DNA from: Actinomycetota bacterium
GTDB lineage: Bacteria > Actinomycetota > Acidimicrobiia > Acidimicrobiales > CADCTF01
Assembly (NCBI GenBank): GCA_019348305.1
Contig: JAHWJQ010000084.1
Coordinates: 1-8,507, forward strand
DNA: 8,507 bases
Direction: 5' to 3'
Shown one piece after another: positions 1-7,061 of this stretch (positions within the stretch are counted from its first letter, which is position 1; each line of letters starts with the position of its first letter). Below the pieces are notes generated by a model. It saw nothing but the letters and a program-made list of their open reading frames with translations. It had not been told where the DNA came from and ran no database searches. The position numbers were made by a program, and so were the translations under genes.

Positions 1-858
1 GACCTCGGCTGCCAGGTCGGCGTCCGTGACGTCATCAAGACGGCGACGACCGCAGGGATCCCCGATGACGCCACCAAGGTGCAGGGGGCGGTCTTCCTGG
101 GCGGCCTCGACGGCAAGGGCGTCAACGCCCTCGAGATGGCCAGCAGCTTCGCCACCTTCGCAGCCAAGGGCACCTACGCACAGCCGTACGCCATCGCCCG
201 GATCAAAGACCGCGAAGGCCGCGTCATCTTCGAGCACAAGGTCGAGACCCGCCAGGCCTACCGAGCCGAGGAGGTGGGCGTGCTCAACAACCCTCTGCAG
301 GGCGTCGTCGAGAACGGTACCGGGAGAGCCGCTTCCATCGGCCGGCCCGTCGCCGGCAAGACCGGTACCACCCAGGACAACATCGACGCCTGGTTCGTGG
401 GATACACCCCACAGCTGGCCACCGGGGTGTGGGTCGGTTTCCCCGACCCCCAACCGATGACCAACGTGCACGGCCGGGCCGTCACCGGCGGATCGTTCCC
501 GGCCCAGATCTTCGGCGAGCTCATGAGGACGGCCCACGAGGGGCTTGCGGTCAAGCCGCTGTTCACGGCGTCGCCCGACCAGCTCGACCTCAAGATGCTG
601 TCGCCCACCACCAGCATCCCCCCAACCACCAGCTCCAGCTCCACGACGTCGAGCTCGACCACCTCGTCTACGACGACGACGACCACCACCACCACCACCA
701 CGATCCCCGGCCAGTTCGTCCCACCGCGGCGGGGTAACACCCCCACCACCACCACCACCAGCACGTCGTCGTCGACGACCACCTCGTCAACGACGACCAC
801 CGCCGCTCCCACGACGACTACGACGGATCCCAACACGACGACAACCACCCGGCGCTAG
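1..858 (+). CDS. Class A penicillin-binding protein, C-terminal transpeptidase part with Thr/Ser-rich tail (5' end outside window)
   Basis: This is the end of a peptidoglycan synthase that cross-links stem peptides outside the membrane. The frame is open from base 1 (reading DLGCQVGVRDVIKTA) and stops at TAG 856-858, giving 285 visible residues. The transpeptidase triad motif KTG is seen as AGKTGTTQDN (KTG at 358-366), followed by DAWFVGYTPQLATGVWVG, a hallmark of class A enzymes. The preceding block MASSFATFAAKGTYAQPYAI also fits this family. The catalytic SxxK and SxN motifs and the glycosyltransferase domain must lie upstream of the window. From about residue 200 the protein becomes an ~85-residue Thr/Ser/Pro tail, in the place where many actinobacterial class A PBPs carry disordered or PASTA tails. 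The gene converges on the aldehyde dehydrogenase with only 14 bases between the stops. Family assignment is firm; the exact paralogue (PonA type) cannot be told from this part. Confidence 0.93.
   Translation, partial: DLGCQVGVRDVIKTATTAGIPDDATKVQGAVFLGGLDGKGVNALEMASSFATFAAKGTYAQPYAIARIKDREGRVIFEHKVETRQAYRAEEVGVLNNPLQGVVENGTGRAASIGRPVAGKTGTTQDNIDAWFVGYTPQLATGVWVGFPDPQPMTNVHGRAVTGGSFPAQIFGELMRTAHEGLAVKPLFTASPDQLDLKMLSPTTSIPPTTSSSSTTSSSTTSSTTTTTTTTTTTIPGQFVPPRRGNTPTTTTTSTSSSTTTSSTTTTAAPTTTTTDPNTTTTTRR
601..849 (+). repeat. Low-complexity ACC/ACG/TCG trinucleotide tract encoding the Thr/Ser tail
   Basis: Runs of Thr codons (ACC, ACG, ACT) and Ser codons (TCG, AGC, TCC) make an imperfect trinucleotide repeat. 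The purest part is about 670-702, where ACG and ACC triplets follow one another. It encodes the low-complexity end of the penicillin-binding protein, interrupted once by a short Pro/Arg-containing stretch (IPGQFVPPRRGN). Such tracts can vary in length by replication slippage in steps of three without breaking the frame. The opposite strand shows a long Val-rich open frame here, which is only the shadow of the repeat. Confidence 0.85.
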
Positions 859-872
859 CCCCGCGGCGGGAA

Positions 873-2291
873 CTAGAGCTGCATGCTCTTGACCTCGAGG
901 AACTCCTCGAGCCCGTACTTGCCGGCCTCCCGGCCCGATCCTGACTGCTTGTAGCCGCCAAACGGGGCCAGGGGATTGAAGCTCCCGCCGTTGACCTCCA
1001 CCATCCCCGCCCGCAGGCGCCGGGCCACCTCCAGCGCCTTGTCGGTGTCTCCCGCCCATACCCCGGCCGCCAACCCGTAGATCGTGTCGTTGGCGATCTC
1101 CACCGCCTCGTCCTCGTCGTCGTAGGGGATGATCGACAGCACGGGCCCGAAGATCTCCTCCTGGGCGATCGTCATGTCGTTGTGCACCTCGGAAAAGACG
1201 GTGGGCTGCACGAAATAGCCTCGGTCCAGTCCCTCCGGCGCCTCCGGGCCGCCGGTGAGCAGCTTCGCCCCCTCTTCGATGCCTTTTTCGATGTAGCTGC
1301 GCACCCGTTGCTGCTGTTCGGCCGAAGCCACGGGCCCGAGTCGGGTCGTGGCCTCGAAGGGGTTCCCCGGCCGGTACTCCTCAGCTACCTGCACCACCAG
1401 CTGTTCGACCTCGTCCAGCCTCGACCGAGGAACGATCATGCGGCTCAGCGCGATGCAGGTCTGGCCCGAGTTGAGGAAGGCGGCATTCACGCCGGCCCGC
1501 ACCGCCTTGGCCAGGTCGGCGTCGGGCAGGATGACGTTGGGCGACTTGCCGCCCAACTCGAGCGACACCCGCTTCACCGTCGCCGACGCCGCCTCGGCCA
1601 CCCGCCGGCCCGCTCTGGTCGACCCTGTGAACGAGATCATGTCGACGTCGGGATGGGCCACGATGGCCTCCCCCACGACCGTCCCGAGCCCGGTCACGAG
1701 GTTGAAGGTGCCTGCCGGCAACCCCACCTCGTCGATGACCTCAGCCAGGATGAACGCGCTCAGCGGTGCCACCTCGCTCGGCTTGAGCACGACGGTGTTG
1801 CCGGCGGCCAGGGCGGGGGCGACCTTGAGGCTGACCTGGTGGAGCGGGTAGTTCCAGGGTGTGATGCAGCCGACCACGCCCACGGGCTCCTTGACGACCA
1901 GGGAGTTGCCGATCCTCTCTTCGAACTCGAAGCTGTCGAGCACCTGGGGCAGGGACGCGAAGGTCATGATCGGGAGCCCGACCTGGATCAGGGTGGACAG
2001 GTTGATGGGCATGCCCACCTCGCGGGCCACCACCTCGGCGATCTCCTGCATCCGCGCCTGAATCCCCTCGGTGATCCGCTGCAGGTACTTGGCCCGCTCT
2101 TCCACCGGGGTGCGGGACCAGTCGGGGAAGGCAGCCTTGGCGGCAGCCACGGCCTTGTCCACATCTTCCGGCGTGCCCTCCGGGACCCGGGCCATCACCT
2201 CTTCGGTGGCGGCGTCGACGACCTCAAGGGTGCCGCTTCCCGACGATGGCACCCACGCTCCTGCGACGTAGATCCTGTCCCGGTCGATCAT
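873..2291 (-). CDS. NAD(P)-dependent aldehyde dehydrogenase
   Basis: A complete 472-residue ALDH-superfamily enzyme that oxidises an aldehyde to its acid with NAD(P)+ in the cytoplasm; the normal family length is about 470-500. Visible motifs: the oxyanion Asn in TPWNYP (N147), the cofactor-binding Lys in VLKPSE (K170), the Rossmann motif FTGST (221-225), the general-base Glu in LELGGKSPN (E245), the catalytic Cys in NSGQTC (C279), EEIFGPV (E379), and the C-terminal [13 protein letters not shown]. All catalytic residues are present. The ATG start is supported by an AGGAG six bases upstream. The gene is divergent from the ABC exporter pair across 77 bases and convergent with the penicillin-binding protein. 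The substrate cannot be deduced: general ALDH sequences of this type are used for many aliphatic or aromatic aldehydes, and no pathway partner lies in the window. Confidence 0.95.
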   Translation of the reverse strand: MIDRDRIYVAGAWVPSSGSGTLEVVDAATEEVMARVPEGTPEDVDKAVAAAKAAFPDWSRTPVEERAKYLQRITEGIQARMQEIAEVVAREVGMPINLSTLIQVGLPIMTFASLPQVLDSFEFEERIGNSLVVKEPVGVVGCITPWNYPLHQVSLKVAPALAAGNTVVLKPSEVAPLSAFILAEVIDEVGLPAGTFNLVTGLGTVVGEAIVAHPDVDMISFTGSTRAGRRVAEAASATVKRVSLELGGKSPNVILPDADLAKAVRAGVNAAFLNSGQTCIALSRMIVPRSRLDEVEQLVVQVAEEYRPGNPFEATTRLGPVASAEQQQRVRSYIEKGIEEGAKLLTGGPEAPEGLDRGYFVQPTVFSEVHNDMTIAQEEIFGPVLSIIPYDDEDEAVEIANDTIYGLAAGVWAGDTDKALEVARRLRAGMVEVNGGSFNPLAPFGGYKQSGSGREAGKYGLEEFLEVKSMQL

Positions 2292-2297
2292 GCGCCT

Positions 2298-2302
2298 CTC
2301 CT
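2298..2302 (-). promoter_or_regulatory. Ribosome binding site of the aldehyde dehydrogenase
   Basis: On the minus strand AGGAG lies six bases before the ATG at 2291-2289, within a purine-rich leader (AGGTGAAGAGGAGAGG). It fixes the start of the aldehyde dehydrogenase. Confidence 0.75.
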
Positions 2303-2324
2303 CTTCACCTCTACCGTGGCAGAG

Positions 2325-2330
2325 ACCCTA
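2325..2330 (-). promoter_or_regulatory. Candidate -10 element for the aldehyde dehydrogenase
   Basis: The minus strand reads TAGGGT, matching the TAnnnT pattern of actinobacterial -10 boxes. Transcription would start near 2318 and give a leader of about 27 bases that includes the AGGAG site. No convincing -35 hexamer is seen 16-18 bases upstream (the sequence there is very GC-rich), so this is tentative. Confidence 0.3.
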
Positions 2331-2368
2331 GAAGTCCGGAGCCGGCTTCGGCGCCGCGGTAGAACGAG

Positions 2369-4207
2369 GTGGTGAGCACGCCTCAGGCTCCCGCGGAGCG
2401 CTACCGCGCGCCTCGGGCGACCATCGACCGGGACCGATCGACGCCCTGGTGGCGGCGGATGGCGCCGGTGGTGCTCTCCCACAAGGCCATCCTTTTCAGC
2501 GGGCTGGGCTGCTCGCTGGCGGCCCTGCTGCTCCAGCTCGCCGTTCCCCGCCTCGTGCGCCTTACCATCGACCAGTCGGTGGTGCCCGCCATCACCGAGT
2601 CCGGCCGGCCGCGGCCGTTGTCGAGCTTCCTTTGGCTGCTTCTGGCCGTTGCCGCCGCCCGCTTCGCAGTGGGGTTCGTCGCCCGGTACAACCTGCAGCG
2701 CACGAGCCTTGCCATCGAATACGACCTGCGGAACATCTTGTACCGCAAGTTCCTCGCGCTGTCGTTCTCCTACTTCGACCGGGTCCAGAGCGGCCAGCTC
2801 ATCTCGCGGGCCAACTCCGACATCCGGTCGGTGCAGATGTTCCTGGCCTTCGCCCCCACCACCGCCATCGCCCTCATCACCTTCGTCGCCGCCTTCGGCC
2901 TCATGGCGGCGACCAGCCTGCCGCTGGCGGTGGTGGCCCTGAGCACGCTGCCTGGGGTCTACGTCACCGCCGCCCGCATGCGCTCCAAGTCGTTCCCGGT
3001 GTCGTGGATCGTCGCCTCCCGCCATGCCGAGGTGGCGACGATCGTGGAGGAGAGCATCACCGGCATCCGCATCGTCAAGTCGCTGGCCGCCGAGGAGAGC
3101 CAGCTCCGTCTGCTGGCCCGGGCAGCCCAACGGCTGCGCTGGGGCTCCACGCTGCAGACCGACGTCCGGGCCCGCTACTCGCCGTACCTGCACAACCTTC
3201 CTCGGGTCGGCCTCGCCTTCGTCCTGCTCTACGGAGGCTGGCTGGTCATCGAAGGCCAGGTCAGCATCGGCACCCTCGTCGAGTTCAACGCCTACGTGGT
3301 GATGCTGCAGGGCCCGTTCACGATGCTCGGGCTGCTGTTGATGCTCTCCCAGCGGGCGGCCGCCTCGGCCACCCGCATCTTCGAGATCGTCGACGAAGAG
3401 CCCGCGATCGTGGAGCGGCCTGGGGCGGTCGAGCTGGTCGACGCACTGGGCGACGTCCGCTTCACCGGCGTGGTCTTCGGCTACAGCGACGACGAAGCGA
3501 TCCTCCGGCGGCTCGACCTGCACCTGCGCCCAGGGGAGACCGTAGCCCTGGTGGGCCGCACCGGCGCCGGCAAGTCCACGGTGGCCCGCCTCATCCCCCG
3601 CTTCTACGACGTGCAAGAAGGAGCGGTTCTCGTCGACGGCCGCGATGTGCGCGACCTCACCCTCACGAGCCTGCGCGCCCAGGTAGGCCTGGTGTGGGAC
3701 GAGCCGTTCCTGTTCTCCGACACGATCCGCAACAACATCGCCTACGGTCGCCCCGACGCCGACGACGAGGCGATCCGGGAAGTGAGCCGCGCCGCGGGGG
3801 TGGACGAGTTCGTGGACCGGCTCCCGGCCGCGTACGAAACCGTCGTCGGTGAGCGCGGCTACACGCTGTCGGGCGGCCAACGCCAGCGCATCGCCATCGC
3901 CCGGACGCTGCTGGTCAACCCGCGGGTACTGATCCTGGACGACGCCACCAGCGCCATCGACGTGCAGGTGGAACAGGAGATCCACGACGCCCTGCGCACC
4001 CTCGTGCAGGGCCGCACGACCCTCATCGTCGCCCACCGCGTCTCTACCATCGCCTTGGCCGACCGGGTGATGCTCCTGCAGGACGGCCGCATCGCGGCCG
4101 AGGGGACCCATCACCACCTGATGGCCACGGTGCCCGACTACGCCGACATCCTCGCCCACGCCGACGACCGGCGGGCGCCGGCGTCTCCGACCTCGGGTCG
4201 CGCCTGA
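2369..4207 (+). CDS. ABC exporter half-transporter, subunit with degenerate Walker B/Q-loop (heterodimer partner 1)
   Basis: A 612-residue fused membrane and ATPase subunit of the type IV (MsbA/LmrCD/TM287-288-like) exporter fold. Six hydrophobic segments lie at about residues 38-58, 86-104, 157-178, 180-200, 276-296 and 300-325. The ATPase domain follows: Walker A GRTGAGKST (396-404), signature LSGGQ (500-504), H-loop His556. Two catalytic positions are altered: Walker B ends LILDD, with Asp525 in place of the catalytic Glu, and the Q-loop reads VWDEPF, with Asp444 in place of Gln. This is the known pattern of the non-hydrolysing subunit in heterodimeric exporters. The start is uncertain: GTG 2369 and GTG 2372 are adjacent, and neither has a well-spaced ribosome binding site. 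TAGAAC at 2360-2365 would sit at -12 to -7 of a leaderless start at 2372. Substrate is unknown; drugs, lipids or peptides are all possible for this family. Confidence 0.93.
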   Translation: MVSTPQAPAERYRAPRATIDRDRSTPWWRRMAPVVLSHKAILFSGLGCSLAALLLQLAVPRLVRLTIDQSVVPAITESGRPRPLSSFLWLLLAVAAARFAVGFVARYNLQRTSLAIEYDLRNILYRKFLALSFSYFDRVQSGQLISRANSDIRSVQMFLAFAPTTAIALITFVAAFGLMAATSLPLAVVALSTLPGVYVTAARMRSKSFPVSWIVASRHAEVATIVEESITGIRIVKSLAAEESQLRLLARAAQRLRWGSTLQTDVRARYSPYLHNLPRVGLAFVLLYGGWLVIEGQVSIGTLVEFNAYVVMLQGPFTMLGLLLMLSQRAAASATRIFEIVDEEPAIVERPGAVELVDALGDVRFTGVVFGYSDDEAILRRLDLHLRPGETVALVGRTGAGKSTVARLIPRFYDVQEGAVLVDGRDVRDLTLTSLRAQVGLVWDEPFLFSDTIRNNIAYGRPDADDEAIREVSRAAGVDEFVDRLPAAYETVVGERGYTLSGGQRQRIAIARTLLVNPRVLILDDATSAIDVQVEQEIHDALRTLVQGRTTLIVAHRVSTIALADRVMLLQDGRIAAEGTHHHLMATVPDYADILAHADDRRAPASPTSGRA

Positions 4208-6141
4208 TGGCCTGGGACGCCGGCGGCTTCGGCCACGCCGGGCACGGCGGCCACCGCGGCCACGGGCGCTCCGGCCGCGCGGGCCCGGGACTGCCATTCG
4301 GCGGGATCCCCCGGGAGATGCTCCCGGGCGTGCGCCGCCTGCTCGAGGCCGAACCCGACCACCCCGACCCCGAGGTGCACTTCAGCCACGTGGTGCCTGG
4401 CGACCAGAAGGGCTTGAGCCTGGCGCGGCTGCTGCGACCTCACTCGGGGGCCCTGGCCGTCGGTGTCGTGCTGGTGGTGGTCGAGACCGTGAGCCTCCAA
4501 GTGGGCCCCCAGCTCACGCAGCGGGCCATCGACCGGGGCATCCTCCGGGGTGACTTCGGCGTGGTGGTGGCGATGGCCGCCCTCTATCTCGGTGCCATCA
4601 TCGTCAACGCGCTGGCCGGCGTGGCCCGCGTCGCCTGGTCGGGACGGCTGGGTCAGCTGGTCATGTACCGGGTGCGCGTCCGGGTGTTCGCGCACATCCA
4701 GCGCCTGTCCCTCGACTTCTTCACCGAGGAGAAGACCGGCCGGATCATGACCCGCATGACCAGCGATATCGACGCGCTGGCCGAGCTGCTCCAGGACGGG
4801 ATCATCAACCTGTTCGTCCAGGCGCTCACCCTCGTCTATGTCCTCGCCGTGCTGTTCAGCATGAGCCCACGTCTGGCACTGATCGTGGCCCTCGTCATCG
4901 TGCCGGCGATGACGGCGCTCAGCGTGTGGTTCCGCAACTCCTCTGAGCGCACCTACAAGCTGGTGCGCGAGCGGGTGGCCGACGTGATGGCCCATCTCCA
5001 GGAAAGCCTCTCGGGGATCCGGATCGTGGCCGCCTACAACCGCCAGCGGCACAACGAGGTCGAGCACCGCAACATCGTCGGTGACCACCGCCGCGCCAAC
5101 GAGGACGCGGCCAGGACGGCAGCGCTGTACGGCCCCGGCACCGACGCCGTCGGCATCGTGGGCACGGCGCTCGTGCTCGCCATCGGTGGGCGGATGGTGC
5201 TGCGGGGCACCCTGGGCCTGGGGGAGCTGGTCGCCTTCGTCCTGTACCTCAGCGCCTTTTTCGGCCCCATCCAGCAGCTGGTGCACCTCTACAACACCTT
5301 CCAGTCAGGCCAGGCCGCGATTGCCAAGCTGCGTGACCTGCTCGACACCGAACCCTCGGTCTCGGAGGCCCCCGACGCCGTGGAGCTGCCGCCCGTCGAG
5401 GGCGAGGTCACCTTCTGCGACGTCGACTTCCAGTACCGCCGCGGCGAGCCGGTGCTGCGCCAGGTCAACCTGCACGTCCCCGCCGGCGAGGTCCTGGCCC
5501 TCGTCGGCTCGACCGGCGCCGGCAAGTCGACCCTGGCCAAGCTGATCCCCCGGCTCTACGACCCCGCCTCCGGCCGGGTGCTCATCGACGGCCACGACGT
5601 GCGGAAGGTGACGCTCGCCTCGCTGCGCCGCCAGGTGGCGATGGTTCCCCAGGAGCCCTTCCTGTACGCCGGCACCATCCGCGACAACGTCGCCTTCGCT
5701 CGGCCGCTGGCTGGCGACGAGGAGATCCTCGAAGCCTGTGCCGCGGTCGGGTTGGACGAGCTCCTTGGCCGCCTGCCCGACGGGCTGGACACTCCGGTCT
5801 CCGAGCGGGGCGCGTCACTCTCCTCCGGCGAACGCCAGCTCCTGGCCCTGGCCCGGGCCGTCCTCGCCTCGCCGCGGGTGCTGATCCTCGACGAGGCGAC
5901 GTCGTCGCTCGACCTGCGCTCCGAAGCGGTCGTGGAGCGGGCCCTCGACAACGTGCTGCAGGGCCGCACGGCCGTCATCATCGCCCACCGGCTCTCCACC
6001 GCCTCCCGGGCCGACCGCATCGCCGTCGTCGAGGAGGGCCGCATCGCTGAGGTCGGCTCGCATGCCGAGCTGTTGGGGAGGGGCGGGATCTACGCCCGGA
6101 TGTACCGGGCCTGGACGACTCAGGTGCCCCGGGCGTCCTGA
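4207..6141 (+). CDS. ABC exporter half-transporter, catalytic subunit with His/Gly-rich N-terminus (heterodimer partner 2)
   Basis: A 644-residue half-transporter with six predicted membrane segments (about 80-100, 117-140, 198-218, 222-242, 312-330, 337-358) and a C-terminal ATPase domain. Walker A is GSTGAGKST (434-442), Q-loop VPQEPF (Q482), Walker B LILDEATS with catalytic Glu563, H-loop His594. The signature motif is LSSGE (538-542) instead of LSGGQ. This complements the upstream subunit: its intact Walker motifs pair with the partner's LSGGQ to form the consensus ATP site, while its altered signature faces the partner's degenerate Walker B. The ATG overlaps the previous stop by one base (TGATG at 4205-4209), implying translational coupling and equal stoichiometry. 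The first ~70 residues form an unusual cytosolic extension; residues 7-25 are Gly/His-rich (H10, H13, H16, H19). The 3' end overlaps the convergent SRPBCC gene by 22 bases. Confidence 0.94.
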   Translation: MAWDAGGFGHAGHGGHRGHGRSGRAGPGLPFGGIPREMLPGVRRLLEAEPDHPDPEVHFSHVVPGDQKGLSLARLLRPHSGALAVGVVLVVVETVSLQVGPQLTQRAIDRGILRGDFGVVVAMAALYLGAIIVNALAGVARVAWSGRLGQLVMYRVRVRVFAHIQRLSLDFFTEEKTGRIMTRMTSDIDALAELLQDGIINLFVQALTLVYVLAVLFSMSPRLALIVALVIVPAMTALSVWFRNSSERTYKLVRERVADVMAHLQESLSGIRIVAAYNRQRHNEVEHRNIVGDHRRANEDAARTAALYGPGTDAVGIVGTALVLAIGGRMVLRGTLGLGELVAFVLYLSAFFGPIQQLVHLYNTFQSGQAAIAKLRDLLDTEPSVSEAPDAVELPPVEGEVTFCDVDFQYRRGEPVLRQVNLHVPAGEVLALVGSTGAGKSTLAKLIPRLYDPASGRVLIDGHDVRKVTLASLRRQVAMVPQEPFLYAGTIRDNVAFARPLAGDEEILEACAAVGLDELLGRLPDGLDTPVSERGASLSSGERQLLALARAVLASPRVLILDEATSSLDLRSEAVVERALDNVLQGRTAVIIAHRLSTASRADRIAVVEEGRIAEVGSHAELLGRGGIYARMYRAWTTQVPRAS

Positions 6142-6605
6142 CCCCGCCGCTGGAGCAGGGCCTCCAGGCGCTCACCGGCTCGTCGAGCCTCCTGGCGCAG
6201 GAGGATGTCGATGCCCGGCAGGCGGCTGGCCCCGCCGTAGTGGATGCGCACGGTCAGTCGGGTCCCCGCCCCGCCGTCCTGGCTGGGCTCCTCGCGAGTG
6301 GCACGCCCGGTCAGGACCCACGCGCTGTGGTCCCGCCCGTCGTCCTCGCGGCGCTCGAAGCGAACCTCCCCGACAAGGGGATCATGGAGCGTGCGGACCA
6401 TCCTCACCCGCTTGCGACGGCTGAGCGGGCCCACCCGAGCCACCAGCTCGATGAGCCATGCCGGTCCCTCGTCCACGGGGCGGGGCGGTAGAGCAACGGC
6501 CGAGGCGACGATGCTCAGCCAACTGGGGTAGGTCGACAGGTCCTGGAGCACACCCAACACGACCGGTACCGGCGCTTTGACCAGGGCCGAGGCTTCGACG
6601 TCCAC
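6120..6605 (-). CDS. SRPBCC-fold (START/polyketide cyclase-like) protein
   Basis: A 161-residue protein if started at GTG 6605. The N-terminus VDVEASALVKAPVPVVLGVL followed by LSTYPSWLSIVASA is the typical first strand and helix of the SRPBCC (Bet v 1/START-like) fold. A TRLTVRIHYGG strand and a long C-terminal helix (LLRQEARRAGERLEALL) close it. These proteins bind hydrophobic ligands in a cavity; many are of unknown function, and no ligand can be inferred here. A longer version from TTG 6641 would add 12 residues (MPGRSRRGTVGG) that do not resemble the fold and would overlap the receiver gene. GTG 6605, with GGGG just before it and 22 bases after the receiver stop, is preferred. It is probably co-transcribed with the receiver gene. 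Its end overlaps the convergent ABC gene by 22 bases. Confidence 0.8.
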   Translation of the reverse strand: MDVEASALVKAPVPVVLGVLQDLSTYPSWLSIVASAVALPPRPVDEGPAWLIELVARVGPLSRRKRVRMVRTLHDPLVGEVRFERREDDGRDHSAWVLTGRATREEPSQDGGAGTRLTVRIHYGGASRLPGIDILLRQEARRAGERLEALLQRRGQDARGT

Positions 6606-6627
6606 ACCCCCGACCGTTCCACGTCGG

Positions 6628-7023
6628 CTACGCCCTGGCAAGCCGCCGCAGCGTCTCCTCCAGCCCCTCGGCGTCGGTCTTGTCCACCACCGCGACCGCG
6701 CCGGCGGCCAGGGCGTCGTCCCGGACGGTGTCGAAGGCCGAGAACACCACGACCCGGCTATGGGGGGAGCTGGAGCGGATGGAAGGGATCGCCTCGATGC
6801 CCGACAGCCCCATGAGCGCCACGTCGAGCACCACCAGGTCGGGCTTGGTCAGCTCCACCACCCGGAGGGCGTCGGTGGCCAGATCGACCTCGGCGACGAC
6901 GTCGTAGCCCAGGCCGGTGAGCAACCCGCTCACCACCCGGCGGACCATGGGGTCGTCGTCGCACACCAGGGCGCGGGGCCTCGCAGGCTTGCTGGTCGTG
7001 ACTGGGTGTTCGTGATCCGTCAC
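6628..7023 (-). CDS. Stand-alone response regulator receiver domain protein
   Basis: A 131-residue protein made of one CheY-like receiver domain after a short polar N-terminus of about 17 residues. Key residues are present: acidic cluster CDDD (D22-D24), phosphoacceptor Asp67 in LVVLDVALMG, Ser95 in VVVFSAFD at the switch Thr/Ser position, and Lys115 in VVDKTD. There is no DNA-binding or enzymatic output domain, so it must act by protein contact or as a phosphate relay. No histidine kinase lies in the window. The usual Met-Pro after the phosphorylation site is Leu-Met here (residues 70-71), a mild deviation. The GTG start at 7023 lacks a Shine-Dalgarno sequence, but a TACCTT box sits at exactly -12 to -7 from it, which suggests a leaderless mRNA. 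The SRPBCC gene follows 22 bases downstream. Confidence 0.9.
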   Translation of the reverse strand: MTDHEHPVTTSKPARPRALVCDDDPMVRRVVSGLLTGLGYDVVAEVDLATDALRVVELTKPDLVVLDVALMGLSGIEAIPSIRSSSPHSRVVVFSAFDTVRDDALAAGAVAVVDKTDAEGLEETLRRLARA

Positions 7024-7030
7024 ACTGTGA
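7020..7030. promoter_or_regulatory. Perfect short palindrome over the receiver start, possible operator
   Basis: TCACACTGTGA is two perfect 5-base arms (TCACA and TGTGA) around one central base. It covers the receiver's GTG start and presumed +1 and touches the -10 box, so a bound regulator would block this promoter. Short palindromes also occur by chance, and the regulator is not identifiable. Confidence 0.25.
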
Positions 7031-7035
7031 AGGTA
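7030..7035 (-). promoter_or_regulatory. -10 box (TACCTT) placed for a leaderless transcript of the receiver gene
   Basis: The minus strand reads TACCTT at 7035-7030. If the G of the GTG start codon (7023) is +1, this box occupies -12 to -7 exactly. The 38-base divergent gap has no purine-rich ribosome binding site in front of this gene. Leaderless GTG starts of this kind are common in actinobacteria. No clear -35 element is seen. Confidence 0.45.
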
Positions 7036-7050
7036 CAGGCGGAAAGACCA

Positions 7051-7055
7051 GGAGG
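7051..7055 (+). promoter_or_regulatory. Strong ribosome binding site for the DUF2510-SHOCT gene
   Basis: GGAGG lies six bases before the ATG at 7062-7064, a consensus Shine-Dalgarno at the best spacing. It fixes the start of the gene. Confidence 0.85.
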
Positions 7056-7061
7056 CGTGGG

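Noticed and set aside
258..848. Long minus-strand open frame rich in Val
   Set aside because: It is the reverse shadow of the Thr/Ser repeat of the penicillin-binding protein; the plus strand has clear family motifs (KTG, DAWFVGYTP).
859..872. GC-rich palindrome CCCCGCGGCGGG between convergent stops as a terminator
   Set aside because: The arms would leave a one-base loop and there is no T-run, so it does not look like an intrinsic terminator.
1182..2375. 397-residue plus-strand open frame
   Set aside because: It lies antisense to the aldehyde dehydrogenase, whose catalytic motifs are all intact. The frame is His/Gly/Arg-rich, as expected of a high-GC shadow.
2288..4297. 669-residue minus-strand open frame
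   Set aside because: It lies antisense to the first ABC subunit and has low-complexity composition without domains; it is a GC-driven shadow.
4138..5286. 382-residue minus-strand open frame, His/Asp/Gln-rich
   Set aside because: Shadow of the second ABC subunit; no recognisable motif and no ribosome binding site.
6639..6641. TTG 6641 as start of the SRPBCC protein
   Set aside because: It adds a basic, non-homologous N-terminus and overlaps the receiver gene. GTG 6605 starts right at the fold and has a G-rich sequence just before it.
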